From NCBI GenBank assembly GCA_002356635.1, contig CP023454.1, positions 434,001 through 498,000 on the forward strand: a stretch of DNA of 64,000 nucleotides, read 5' to 3'. Source of the stretch: Rhodobacteraceae bacterium QY30. GTDB lineage: Bacteria; Pseudomonadota; Alphaproteobacteria; Rhodobacterales; Rhodobacteraceae. The position numbers were made by a program, and so were the translations under genes. Position 1 is the stretch's first letter; every line of letters begins with the position of its first letter. Positions 37,094 through 45,349 of this stretch are shown piece by piece. Below the pieces are notes generated by a model. It saw nothing but the letters and a program-made list of their open reading frames with translations. It did not search any database and was not told where the DNA came from.

Positions 37094-37828
37094 TCAGGCC
37101 TTCGTATCGGGGGCAGGGGGCGAAGGTGTGACCGGTGCAAGACGCTCGGCCAGCCAGAGGCAGAGCATGGCCCAGCCCGCGCCGGCCGCCCAGCCGGCGA
37201 TCACGTCCGTGGGCCAATGGACGCCCAGGTAGACCCGGCTGACGCCGACCGCCAGCGTCACCAGCGTGGCGACGGCCACCAGGTAGACCCGCACCGATGT
37301 CCGGCTTTCGGTCCGGCCCGCCATGGCTGCCAGGGTCAGGTAGGTGACGGCGGCCATCATCGAATGACCTGAAGGAAAGCTGGCGGAACTGACATAGACG
37401 CTGTGCGGCACCAGTTCCGGCCGCGGCCGGTCGAAGCCCAGCTTGGCCAGCGTCGACAGCATCTGGCCCCCGATCACCGCCCCCAGCAACCACAGCGCGG
37501 ATCGCTGCTGCCGGTGCAGCCACATCAGCCCGGCGACCGCCACGGTGACGAAGGTCAGCACCACCGTGCCGCCCATCGCCGTCAGGTCGCGCATCAGTTC
37601 CTCGACCACCGGGGGACCGATGGGATCGGCCGGATTGCCGGGGGTGCGCAGGGCCAGCAGCAAGGCCGTGTCGAAGCTCGCGGTCTCGCCCTCGCGCATT
37701 TCCTCGGCGACGGACAGAAAGACCGTGGCCGCCCCGCCGATCAGGGCCAGGGCCGCCAGCGGACCGGCCTCCAGATGCCCGGACAGCCAGCGCCAAAGTC
37801 CCCGCCGGTGATCCGGATCCCCGATCAT
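37094..37828 (-). CDS. PAP2 superfamily membrane phosphatase
   Basis: The 244-residue protein has about six membrane helices and the three PAP2 motifs: KLGFDRPRPE, SFPSGHSMMA and SRVYLGVHWPTDVIAG, whose His residues form the phosphohistidine site facing the periplasm. It would dephosphorylate lipid phosphates such as undecaprenyl diphosphate or phosphatidic acid. Its ATG overlaps the stop of the sulfotransferase gene upstream (ATGA), so the two are translated together. It is convergent with the adenosine kinase gene. Confidence 0.9.
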   Translation of the reverse strand: MIGDPDHRRGLWRWLSGHLEAGPLAALALIGGAATVFLSVAEEMREGETASFDTALLLALRTPGNPADPIGPPVVEELMRDLTAMGGTVVLTFVTVAVAGLMWLHRQQRSALWLLGAVIGGQMLSTLAKLGFDRPRPELVPHSVYVSSASFPSGHSMMAAVTYLTLAAMAGRTESRTSVRVYLVAVATLVTLAVGVSRVYLGVHWPTDVIAGWAAGAGWAMLCLWLAERLAPVTPSPPAPDTKA

Positions 37829-38643
37829 GCCGAAAGCCGCGCGTGAACTTCGTCCAGGTCGATCTCGGCGGTGGGCATCCGGTTGTCGGGATTGTCGAAA
37901 TCGTAGCGGAACAACTGGAAGTCCTGGCGATAGACCTCCCACATCAGGTGCCGCGACAGATCGTCGAAATAGGCGCTGACGGGGTGGGCACGGCGCGGAC
38001 CGTGGCCTTCGCTTTCATTGAAACGCGGCATGTCCGCCAGATCCACCGGAACGCGCACCGCCGCGGCATCCAGCACGGCTTGCATCCCGGCGCCAAAGTT
38101 CTCGGTTGAAAAGATGTGACTGTAGCGACCGCCGTTGTGGATGAAGGTTGAGATATGGCCTGACATGGCCGACCAGTGGATGTCCGGCTCCATCGGCTTG
38201 CGGAATCGGATGGTGTCGCGGGCAAACAGCAGAAAGCGCCGGAAACTGGCGATCTGGTCGAACTGAAAGCCGTCCTCGGGCGATCCCACGTCCACGCCAT
38301 AGCGCTGCGCCAGTTGCGGCAGCAGATTGTCGCGGTAGCGTCGGCCGTTGCGCTGGATGCCGGCGATCTTGTCGAAGAAGGACGACAGGATCCGGGCGTA
38401 GGGGTTGCGCACGCAGGTAAACCGCACCGTCCCGACATCGCGGGCTGCCGCCTCGATCCGGGGCTGGCTGGCCTCATGCGCCCATTTGTGCAGGCCGGTG
38501 GTCGCGTCGTGGATGTCCCCGTCGTAGAAGCGGCCATGATCGGAATAATACATGACCTGCCCGATGGTCGAGCAGGCGCATTTCGGCACCACCCGATAGA
38601 CCATGCTGCCGCTTTCGGTCAGCCATGTTCCCGGAAAACCCAT
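37825..38643 (-). CDS. Sulfotransferase family 2 protein
   Basis: The 272-residue protein carries the 5'-phosphosulfate-binding loop PKCACST (20-26) and the 3'-phosphate site CVRNPYARILSSFFDK (77-92), which bind PAPS. This family sulfates carbohydrates in animals and surface glycans in bacteria. It has no signal or membrane helix, so it acts in the cytoplasm. The start at 38643 is uncertain: GGGGAAG abuts it, and a TTG at 38709 is also open. It is coupled to a PAP2 phosphatase and divergent from a GT14-type glycosyltransferase. Confidence 0.85.
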   Translation of the reverse strand: MGFPGTWLTESGSMVYRVVPKCACSTIGQVMYYSDHGRFYDGDIHDATTGLHKWAHEASQPRIEAAARDVGTVRFTCVRNPYARILSSFFDKIAGIQRNGRRYRDNLLPQLAQRYGVDVGSPEDGFQFDQIASFRRFLLFARDTIRFRKPMEPDIHWSAMSGHISTFIHNGGRYSHIFSTENFGAGMQAVLDAAAVRVPVDLADMPRFNESEGHGPRRAHPVSAYFDDLSRHLMWEVYRQDFQLFRYDFDNPDNRMPTAEIDLDEVHARLSA

Positions 38644-38711
38644 CTTCCCCAGACCCGACGCAAATGCCCTGACGCAGAACCATGCTGCACAAACAACGTC
38701 ACTGAACAAAT

Positions 38712-38737
38712 AAACTCTCTGCTTTCAAGGAGAGTTT
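38712..38737. promoter_or_regulatory. 26-bp inverted repeat in the sulfotransferase/GT14 divergent promoter
   Basis: AAACTCTC (38712-38719) and GAGAGTTT (38730-38737) are perfect inverted copies with a 10-base spacer. They lie in the 157-base divergent region and are AT-rich relative to their surroundings. The spacing fits a dimeric regulator contacting two major grooves; a transcript hairpin is the alternative. Confidence 0.5.
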
Positions 38738-38800
38738 CCAGTATCAGACCCGTTATCGGACCCGGGCGCGCGGAAATGCCGCCCCTGCGCGGAAAGGATC

Positions 38801-40378
38801 ATGGCGAGGATTGCCTATCTCTTGTTGTGCCACAAGGATCCGGAAGGGATCGTCCGGCAGGTCACGCGCCTGACCGAGGCGGGCGACTACGTGGCGATCC
38901 ACTTCGACGGCCGCGCCCCGGCGGCCGATCATGCCCGCCTGCGCCAGGCGTTCCCGGACAACCGCAACGTCGCTTTCGTGCGCGACCGCGTTCGATGCGG
39001 CTGGGGTGAATGGAGCCTGGTCGAGGCGACGCTGCGCGCCACGAAAGCCGCGGTGGAGGCGTTTCCAAGGGCCACGCATTTCTACCTGCTGTCCGGCGAC
39101 TGCATGCCGATCAAGTCCGCGGTCCATGCGCATGACGTTCTGGACCGGGACGATGCCGACCACATCGAAAGCTTCGATTTCTTCACCTCGGACTGGATCA
39201 AGACCGGCCTGCGCGAGGACCGGCTGATCTACCGCTTCCCCTTCAACGAACGTCGCCACAAGCGGCTGTTCTACGCCTTCCTTGCCGCGCAGAAACGTCT
39301 GGGCCTGACGCGCCGGATCCCCGCCGACCTGCGGATCATGATCGGCAGCCAGTGGTGGTGCCTGCGCCGCCGGACGGTCGAGGCAATCCTGGATTTCACC
39401 CGGACGCGCGCCGATGTGATGCGGTTCTTCCGTGGAACCTGGATCCCCGACGAAACCTTCTTCCAGACCCTTGTGCGGCATCTGGTGCCCACCACTGAAA
39501 TCCGCGGCCGGACGCTGACCTTCCTGATGTTCACGGACTACGGCATGCCCGTGACGTTCTACAACGATCATTACGGATTGCTTCTGGCGCAGGATTTCCT
39601 GTTTGCCCGCAAGATCAGCAGCGAGGCAGTGGCACTCCGGTCCGATCTGGGGGCGCTTTACGCATCGGGGCAACGGGACATCGCTATCTCGGGCGAGGGG
39701 CAGCGCCTGCACGGCTTCCTGACCAGCCGCGGCCGTCAGGGGCGGCGCTTTGCCCGCCGTGCGTGGGAAACCGGCGGAACCCTTGGCCGCGGGCGCGAGC
39801 TGATGGTGATCCTGTGCAAGAAGTGGCATGTAGCCAAGCGTCTTGCCGACAGGATCCGCACCGAGAGCGGCATTCCCGCGCTGCACTACCTGTTCATCGA
39901 GGAGGATACCCCGCTTCCCGACCTGGGCGGGCTGGAGCGCGGTCTGGCGCGCCGGTCCCGGCATCGCCGGGCGTTCCTGCGGCTGATCTACGACCATTTC
40001 GGCACAGACCGGCTGGTGATCTGCCTTGACCCGTCAGAGCTTGAACTGCTGCGCGATCTTGCGTCCGATCCGGCCACGCTGCGGACCCTGCAGATCGACT
40101 GCGCCTTCAGCGACGACTATCTGGCGGGACATGCCCACCGGGTCGGGCTGGCCGGACCTGCCACCGCCCCCGAAACGATGGCGCGACTGGTGCCGGTCCT
40201 TCGCCGCGACATCGCGCATGAAGCGGAACAGATCCGCGACGCCGGCCTGGCCCGTTCCGAACACTTTGCCGAAGCTGCGCCCCTCAGCCTCAATGCGCAG
40301 GCGCTGGAACGTTTCCTTGGGGTGCCGCAACGGGTTGCGCAGGCGATCGCCGCCACCGATTATCTTTTTGCCGACTGA
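38801..40378 (+). CDS. Beta-1,6-N-acetylglucosaminyltransferase-like protein with DUF5928-type C-terminus
   Basis: The 525-residue protein has an N-terminal GT14 core-2/I-branching domain (about 3-265: MARIAYLLLCHKDPE, YLLSGDCMPIK at 95-105, IGSQWWCL, WIPDETFFQT). The C-terminal 250 residues match the DUF5928 extension that I know only beside this domain in Rhodobacteraceae-like bacteria. It would add branching GlcNAc-type sugars to a surface glycan. No signal peptide or membrane helix is present. Its divergent neighbour is a sulfotransferase, suggesting a sulfated glycan. The HIT gene follows 13 bases after it. Confidence 0.85.
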   Translation: MARIAYLLLCHKDPEGIVRQVTRLTEAGDYVAIHFDGRAPAADHARLRQAFPDNRNVAFVRDRVRCGWGEWSLVEATLRATKAAVEAFPRATHFYLLSGDCMPIKSAVHAHDVLDRDDADHIESFDFFTSDWIKTGLREDRLIYRFPFNERRHKRLFYAFLAAQKRLGLTRRIPADLRIMIGSQWWCLRRRTVEAILDFTRTRADVMRFFRGTWIPDETFFQTLVRHLVPTTEIRGRTLTFLMFTDYGMPVTFYNDHYGLLLAQDFLFARKISSEAVALRSDLGALYASGQRDIAISGEGQRLHGFLTSRGRQGRRFARRAWETGGTLGRGRELMVILCKKWHVAKRLADRIRTESGIPALHYLFIEEDTPLPDLGGLERGLARRSRHRRAFLRLIYDHFGTDRLVICLDPSELELLRDLASDPATLRTLQIDCAFSDDYLAGHAHRVGLAGPATAPETMARLVPVLRRDIAHEAEQIRDAGLARSEHFAEAAPLSLNAQALERFLGVPQRVAQAIAATDYLFAD

Positions 40379-40391
40379 GGAAGGAACAACC

Positions 40392-40772
40392 ATGGCCTAT
40401 GTCTATGACGACCAGAACATCTTTGCCCGGATCCTGCGGGGCGAAATCCCCAACAAGACCGTGCGCGAAACCGCCCATACCCTGGCCTTCCATGACATTC
40501 ACCCGCAAGCCCCAGTGCATGTGCTGGTGATTCCCAAAGGTGCCTACGTCAACTTCGACCACTTCGCCGCCGAAGCCAGCGCCGATGAGATCGCGGACCT
40601 GACCCGCACCGCCGGGGACATCTGCCGGGAACTGGGCGTCGCCTCGGATATCGGAGAGGGTTACCGCGTCATTTCGAATGCCGGGAAGCACGGGATGCAG
40701 GAAGTGCCGCATTACCACCTGCACATCCTGGGCGGGCGTGTCATGGGGCGTCTGGTCGAACGGCTGGACTGA
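40392..40772 (+). CDS. HIT family hydrolase
   Basis: The 126-residue protein has the histidine triad HYHLHILGG near its C-terminus and the Hint-like start YDDQNIFARILRGEIPNKTV. Members hydrolyse AMP-lysine, nucleoside phosphoramidates or dinucleoside polyphosphates. AAGGAAC precedes the ATG. It starts 13 bases after the glycosyltransferase stop and may share its transcript, and is convergent with hisE, with a GC hairpin between the two stops. Confidence 0.92.
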   Translation: MAYVYDDQNIFARILRGEIPNKTVRETAHTLAFHDIHPQAPVHVLVIPKGAYVNFDHFAAEASADEIADLTRTAGDICRELGVASDIGEGYRVISNAGKHGMQEVPHYHLHILGGRVMGRLVERLD

Positions 40773-40780
40773 AACGACCG

Positions 40781-40803
40781 GGCGCGGGGTTCAGCCCCGC
40801 GCC
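40781..40803. terminator. Hairpin between convergent HIT and hisE genes
   Basis: GGCGCGGGG and CCCCGCGCC form a perfect 9-bp stem with a TTCAG loop, spanning the hisE stop. It has no T run in either direction, so it may act as a weak or Rho-assisted stop. Confidence 0.45.
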
Positions 40804-41102
40804 GCCTTCTCGGCAATCCCCGAGGTGCCTTCGCGCCGTTCAAGCTCGGCCAGCACATCCGCCAGCGCCACGTCCCGCGCGGCCAGCATCACCAAAAGAT
40901 GGTACAGCACATCTGCTGCTTCGGCGGTGAGCCGCGCCCGGTCGCCTTTCACGGCCTCGATGATCGCCTCGACGGCTTCTTCACCGAACTTCTCTGCGCA
41001 TTTCTCTGGCCCCTTGGCCAGAAGCTTTGCCGTCCAGGAACTGTCGGGGTCGGCCCCCTTCCGCGCCGCGATTGTCGCGGCCAGCCGGTCCAGCGCGCTC
41101 AT
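40791..41102 (-). CDS. hisE: Phosphoribosyl-ATP pyrophosphatase
   Basis: This 103-residue all-helical protein has the MazG-like hydrolase pattern: [29 protein letters not shown] and [13 protein letters not shown], with the Glu/Asp metal ligands. It removes pyrophosphate from phosphoribosyl-ATP, the second step of histidine synthesis. The separate hisE (not fused to hisI) is usual for alphaproteobacteria. Its ATG overlaps the hisF stop, so it is the last gene of the his operon on the minus strand. Confidence 0.95.
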   Translation of the reverse strand: MSALDRLAATIAARKGADPDSSWTAKLLAKGPEKCAEKFGEEAVEAIIEAVKGDRARLTAEAADVLYHLLVMLAARDVALADVLAELERREGTSGIAEKAARG

Positions 41103-41860
41103 GACAGCCTCATCGGGATGCCTGCGGCGGCCATGTAATCCTTGGCCTCGCGGATGGTGAAATCGCCGAAGTGGAAGATCGACGCCGCCAGCACCGCCGA
41201 AGCGCCGCCCTTCGTCACGCCTTCCACCAGATGTTCAAGCGTTCCCACACCGCCGGACGCGATCACCGGGATCGTGACCGCATCCGAAATCGCCCGCGTC
41301 AGCGGCAGGTTGAAGCCCGCCCGCGTGCCGTCCCGGTCCATCGAGGTCAGAAGGATCTCGCCCGCACCCTTCGCGGCCACGGTTCGCGCAAACTCTACCG
41401 CGTCGATGCCCGTGGGCTTGCGCCCGCCGTGGGTGAAAATCTCCCACCGGCCGGGGGCCACGGTCTTGGCGTCTATCGCCACCACGATGCACTGGCTGCC
41501 GAAGCGGTCTGCCGCGTCTGCGACTACATTCGGATCGGCCACCGCCGCCGAATTGAAGCTGACCTTGTCAGCCCCCGCCAGCAGCAGCGCCCGCACGTCG
41601 TGGTGTGTCCGCACGCCGCCGCCCACGGTCAGCGGCATGAAACACTGCTCTGCCGTGCGCGTGACCAGATCGAACATCGTGCCGCGGTTTTCATGCGTGG
41701 CGTGAATGTCCAGGAAGGTCAGTTCATCCGCGCCCGCCAGATCATAGGCGCGCGCGGCTTCGACCGGGTCGCCGGCGTCGATCAGGTTGACGAAATTCAC
41801 GCCCTTGACCACACGGCCATCGGCGACATCAAGACAGGGGATGATCCGGGTTTTCAGCAT
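41099..41860 (-). CDS. hisF: Imidazole glycerol phosphate synthase, cyclase subunit
   Basis: The 253-residue TIM barrel begins [20 protein letters not shown] and has the two phosphate-binding loops, including [15 protein letters not shown] near the end. With HisH it makes imidazole glycerol phosphate and AICAR. It lies between hisA (70 bases upstream) and hisE (ATGA overlap downstream). All key residues (D11 in CLDV and D in TSMDRDGT) are present. Confidence 0.97.
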   Translation of the reverse strand: MLKTRIIPCLDVADGRVVKGVNFVNLIDAGDPVEAARAYDLAGADELTFLDIHATHENRGTMFDLVTRTAEQCFMPLTVGGGVRTHHDVRALLLAGADKVSFNSAAVADPNVVADAADRFGSQCIVVAIDAKTVAPGRWEIFTHGGRKPTGIDAVEFARTVAAKGAGEILLTSMDRDGTRAGFNLPLTRAISDAVTIPVIASGGVGTLEHLVEGVTKGGASAVLAASIFHFGDFTIREAKDYMAAAGIPMRLS

Positions 41861-41930
41861 GAGGGAACCTTACGCGCTTGACGCGCGGGACAAAAGGCCC
41901 GGCCCGTTCGGAGTCTTCCTTGCCACCAGC

Positions 41931-42650
41931 TCATTCCGCCAGCGCCGCCAGCGCGGCCTTCAGGTCGATGGCGCCATCGTAAAGCGCCCGACCCGAAATC
42001 GCCCCGGCAATCACGCCGGTGTCGCGCAGCGCCACCAGGTCTTCCATCCGGCTGACACCGCCGCTGGCGATCACCGGAATTGTTACCGCGCGGGCCAGCG
42101 CTTCCGTTGCCTCGATGTTCGGGCCGCCCATCGCGCCGTCGCGGTCGATGTCGGTGTAGATGATCGCGGCAACGCCGGCATCCTCGAAGGATTTCGCCAG
42201 GTCCGTGGCCTGCACGGTCGTTTCTTCCGCCCAGCCTTTGGTGGCAACGAAGCCCTTCCGCGCGTCGATTCCCACGGCAACTTGTCCCGGAAATTCCCGC
42301 GCCGCCTGGCGCACCAGATCGGGGTTCTCAACCGCCACGGTGCCCAGGATCACCCGCGCCAGCCCCTTCGACAGCCAGGCCTCGATCGTGGCCATGTCGC
42401 GGATGCCGCCGCCCAGCTGCGCGGGAACCTTGATCCGCGCCAGGATCGCCTCGACCGCAGCGGCATTCACGGGCTGGCCGGCGAAGGCGCCGTTCAGGTC
42501 GACCAGATGGATCCATTCGCAGCCCGCATCGGCAAAGGCCGCGGCTTGGGCTGCCGGATCATCATTGAACACCGTGGCCGCCGACATTTCGCCACGCAGA
42601 AGCCGCACGCACTGGCCGTCCTTCAGGTCGATAGCCGGATAGAGGATCAT
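41931..42650 (-). CDS. hisA: Phosphoribosylformimino-AICAR-P isomerase
   Basis: The 239-residue TIM barrel begins [20 protein letters not shown] and contains [21 protein letters not shown] and [13 protein letters not shown]. It catalyses the Amadori rearrangement in histidine synthesis. CAAGGAG lies before the ATG at 42650; the 13 upstream residues are not conserved. It is the third gene in the order hisB-hisH-hisA-hisF-hisE. Confidence 0.97.
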   Translation of the reverse strand: MILYPAIDLKDGQCVRLLRGEMSAATVFNDDPAAQAAAFADAGCEWIHLVDLNGAFAGQPVNAAAVEAILARIKVPAQLGGGIRDMATIEAWLSKGLARVILGTVAVENPDLVRQAAREFPGQVAVGIDARKGFVATKGWAEETTVQATDLAKSFEDAGVAAIIYTDIDRDGAMGGPNIEATEALARAVTIPVIASGGVSRMEDLVALRDTGVIAGAISGRALYDGAIDLKAALAALAE

Positions 42651-42716
42651 GCACGGGGCTCCTTGATAGATGCGCGGGCCTTCTGCCACAGGGTCGCCCG
42701 CTTGGCAAACGCTGCC

Positions 42717-43352
42717 TCAGGGCCGCCAGGTCAGGAAATTGGCGATCAGACGCAGGCCGGTCGCCTGGCTTTTTTCGGGGTGGAACTGGGTGCCGACGAT
42801 GTTGTCGCGGCCCACGATGGCGGTGATGTCGCCGCCATAATCCACATGCGCCAGACGGTCTTCGGGATGCGTGACGCGGAAGTGGTAGGAATGCACGAAA
42901 TAGGCGTGGTCGCCGGTCTTGATCCCGTCCAGCACCGGATGGGACCGGTCGATCACCAGATCGTTCCAGCCCATGTGCGGCACCTTCAGATGCGGATCGG
43001 CGGGGGTAATGCGCACCACCTCGCCGGCGATCCAGCCAAAGCCTTCGGTATCGTGGTATTCGCGGCCCCAGGTCGACAGCATCTGCATGCCGACGCAAAT
43101 GCCCAGGAAGGGCTTGCCCGCATTCACCGCATCGGAAATGGCCTCGAACATGCCGGTCTGCGCGTCCAGCGCCGCCCGGCAGGCGGGATAGGCGCCGTCG
43201 CCCGGCAGGACGATCCGGTCGGCGCGGGCCACATCCTCGGGGCGGTCGGTGACGATGACCTGGCCCGCGCCGGTTTCCGCCGCCATACGCTGGAACGCCT
43301 TTTCCGCCGAATGCAGGTTGCCGCTTTCATAGTCGATCAGTGCGGTCAGCAT
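42717..43352 (-). CDS. hisH: Imidazole glycerol phosphate synthase, glutaminase subunit
   Basis: The 211-residue class I glutamine amidotransferase has the nucleophile in FLGICVGMQML and the catalytic His/Glu in GTQFHPEKSQ. It feeds ammonia to HisF through the barrel. It begins 6 bases after the hisB stop, so the two are tightly linked, while hisA follows 66 bases after it. Confidence 0.97.
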   Translation of the reverse strand: MLTALIDYESGNLHSAEKAFQRMAAETGAGQVIVTDRPEDVARADRIVLPGDGAYPACRAALDAQTGMFEAISDAVNAGKPFLGICVGMQMLSTWGREYHDTEGFGWIAGEVVRITPADPHLKVPHMGWNDLVIDRSHPVLDGIKTGDHAYFVHSYHFRVTHPEDRLAHVDYGGDITAIVGRDNIVGTQFHPEKSQATGLRLIANFLTWRP

Positions 43353-43358
43353 GGCCGG

Positions 43359-43946
43359 TCACAAGGCCCCTTTGGTCGAGGGCAGGATGTCGCCCAGCCG
43401 TGGGTCGGGCTCGACGGCGGCGCGCAGCGCCCGGGCCACGGCCTTGAAGGCGGCTTCCGCGATGTGGTGGCTGTTGAAGCCGTGGATGCCGTCGACATGC
43501 AGGGTGATGCCGCCATTCGTTGACAGCGCCTGGAAGAATTCGCGCACCAGTTCGGTGTCGAAGGTGCCGATCTTCGGCGTCTGGAACGCCACGTTCCACA
43601 CCAGATAGGGCCGCCCGGACAGATCCAGCGCCGCCGCCACCTGGGCATCATCCATCGCCAGGTTGAAGTGCCCGTAGCGCCGGATGCCGCGCTTGTCGCC
43701 CAGCGCCTTGACCAGGGCCTGCCCAATGGCGATGCCCGTATCCTCAACCGTGTGGTGATCGTCGATGTGCAGGTCGCCCGTCGCCTCGACCGTCAGGTCG
43801 ATCAGCGAATGCCGCGAAAGCTGGTCCAGCATGTGATCGAAGAAGCCGACCCCGGTCTTGTTGTCGTATTTTCCGGTCCCGTCCAGGTTCAGCGTCACGC
43901 TGATGCTGGTCTCTGCCGTCTTGCGTGTGATCGTTGCCGTCCGCAT
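43359..43946 (-). CDS. hisB: Imidazoleglycerol-phosphate dehydratase
   Basis: The 195-residue enzyme has the duplicated metal-binding motifs: [43 protein letters not shown] and [15 protein letters not shown]. It is the monofunctional form, without the histidinol-phosphatase domain of enterobacteria. It heads the his gene run on the minus strand. A candidate promoter with TATAAG lies about 28 bases upstream of its start. Confidence 0.97.
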   Translation of the reverse strand: MRTATITRKTAETSISVTLNLDGTGKYDNKTGVGFFDHMLDQLSRHSLIDLTVEATGDLHIDDHHTVEDTGIAIGQALVKALGDKRGIRRYGHFNLAMDDAQVAAALDLSGRPYLVWNVAFQTPKIGTFDTELVREFFQALSTNGGITLHVDGIHGFNSHHIAEAAFKAVARALRAAVEPDPRLGDILPSTKGAL

Positions 43947-43973
43947 CGGTATCGCCCTCTGTCCTCAGGCGAA

Positions 43974-44002
43974 CTTATAGGGGGGTGGGGCGGGCTTGGA
44001 AA
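43974..44002 (-). promoter_or_regulatory. Candidate promoter of the his operon
   Basis: On the minus strand TTTCCA and TATAAG are separated by 17 bases; TATAAG ends about 28 bases before the hisB ATG. The spacer is strongly C-rich. Confidence 0.4.
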
Positions 44003-44027
44003 GCGTCGGCCGGGTTTGGCGCGCGGA

Positions 44028-44450
44028 TCAGTTCGTCTTGCGTGCGGGCAGGAATGGCAGGGGCATCACCGGAATGCCGTCCTCCATCAGGGCGCGGGCC
44101 TCGTCCGCCTTCGCCTCGCCGTGGATCGCGCGTTCGGGGGCATCGCCCTCATGCATGGCGCGGGCTTCGGTGGCGAAGTTCATCCCGACATATTCCGAGT
44201 TTTCCTCGACCTGCCGGCGCAGGGCGGCCATCGCCTCCTCGAACTTCGACTTCTGTCCGCTCAGAGGCGCTTCGGCCGTCTTGCCGGCCGGGCGCACCGC
44301 GGGCGCCATCAATGTCTTGCCCACCTTGGTCGAGCCGCAGATTCCACAGGAAACCAGACCCGCCGACAGCAGGCTGTCGAAGGCTTCGGCCGACTTGAAC
44401 CAGCTTTCGAAGTCGTGGTTCTGGTCACAATGAAGGGCATAGAGGATCAT
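44028..44450 (-). CDS. DUF1178 family protein
   Basis: The 140-residue protein begins MILYALHCDQNHDFESWFKS and contains the Cys pair CGIC that, with the earlier Cys, could bind zinc, as in the DUF1178 family restricted mainly to alpha- and betaproteobacteria. The second half is charged and helical and ends in FLPARKTN. The function is unknown. It lies 30 bases downstream of the NUDIX gene on the same strand. Confidence 0.9.
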   Translation of the reverse strand: MILYALHCDQNHDFESWFKSAEAFDSLLSAGLVSCGICGSTKVGKTLMAPAVRPAGKTAEAPLSGQKSKFEEAMAALRRQVEENSEYVGMNFATEARAMHEGDAPERAIHGEAKADEARALMEDGIPVMPLPFLPARKTN

Positions 44451-44480
44451 GCCTCATACCTAATCCAACGGATCGGGATT

Positions 44481-44963
44481 TCAACGGTCGCTTTCGACCT
44501 GACCCTCGCCGGCCTGCGGATCGAATGCGGCAAGGATGGCGGCCAGTTCGGGTTCGGCGACCTTGCCCGCGGCGGCCTTCGGGTTGAACCACTTCAGCTT
44601 GCGCTGGCCCTTTTCCGGGAAATTCGGCGCCATTTCCGTTACAAGCAGCGGATAGACGGCAACGATGCAGGGGCAGATCTTCTTCGGACCCAGCACCTTG
44701 CCGTAGAAATACATCCCCACATAATCGTCATCAACGACGCCCTTCGCCCCGGCCTCTTCATAGGCTTCCTGCGCGGCGCTGCTGGCGGCGGACTTTCCCG
44801 CGACCGGCCAGCCCTTCGGCAGAACCCAGCGGCCGGTATCACGGCTGGTGATCAGAAGCACCTTCGTGCGGCCCTTGGCATCAATCCGGTAGCAAAGCGC
44901 GGCATATTGGGTGCTGGCGACTTCGGACTCCTCGTCCGGTTCGATCCTCTTGAAACGGTTCAT
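44481..44963 (-). CDS. NUDIX hydrolase (diphosphoinositol-polyphosphatase-like subgroup)
   Basis: The 160-residue protein has the NUDIX core WVLPKGWPVAGKSAASSAAQ followed by EAYEEAGAKG (47-75). Compared with the classical box the first glutamate is Lys and the Arg is Gln, but the EExG metal ligands remain; this variant with PKGWP is the DIPP-like type seen widely in alphaproteobacteria. It may hydrolyse (di)nucleoside polyphosphates. GAGGAGGCC before the ATG at 44963 is an ideal ribosome-binding site. The DUF1178 gene follows, probably in the same transcript. Confidence 0.87.
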   Translation of the reverse strand: MNRFKRIEPDEESEVASTQYAALCYRIDAKGRTKVLLITSRDTGRWVLPKGWPVAGKSAASSAAQEAYEEAGAKGVVDDDYVGMYFYGKVLGPKKICPCIVAVYPLLVTEMAPNFPEKGQRKLKWFNPKAAAGKVAEPELAAILAAFDPQAGEGQVESDR

Positions 44964-45349
44964 GGCCTCCTCAACGTGTTCGCCCTCCTCTGGACAGGCC
45001 GGCGCATCTCGGGCGTCGGACCTTGGCGAAACGGTGGATAATGCCAGATTGTTCCCCTTGGATTTCCGCAACGTCATCGCCCTGGCTTTCTGATAGGCCC
45101 GAATCAGGGCGTTTTTCTGTTCGACTCGGGAAAGCTTCCGGTGAAATGCATTCCAGGCCCGTCGAAGTGGACGGGACTGCTTCAGCGCAAAAGGGAAATG
45201 TCTGCCCTGCCTTTCCCCCAGTTTGCGACTGCAATGTAACAGCGTCAAGACGTCGTCGCGCAAGGCGTGTTGCAAAATCGTTACAATTCTGCGGGACTGC
45301 TGTCATCGCGAACGCTTATTCGCAGCCAGATTCTCGCAACAGGTGCAAC
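44964..45349. other. 386-base divergent intergenic region (NUDIX / PHP)
   Basis: This stretch lies between two divergent genes. I see no supported gene: the minus-strand frame stays open to 45275, but without family similarity or a better start than 44963. It contains three GANTC sites (45101, 45123, 45329) and a short hairpin GCCC-GAATCA-GGGC followed by TTTTT at 45097-45115, too weak to call a terminator. AT content rises at 45270-45290. No clear sigma-70 promoter was identified. Confidence 0.5.

Noticed and set aside
41787-43523. 578-codon open frame antisense to the his genes
   Set aside because: Mirror frame of hisF, hisA and hisH; no recognisable protein.
45097-45115. Short hairpin followed by TTTTT as a terminator
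   Set aside because: The stem has only four base pairs and it lies between divergent genes where no terminator is expected.
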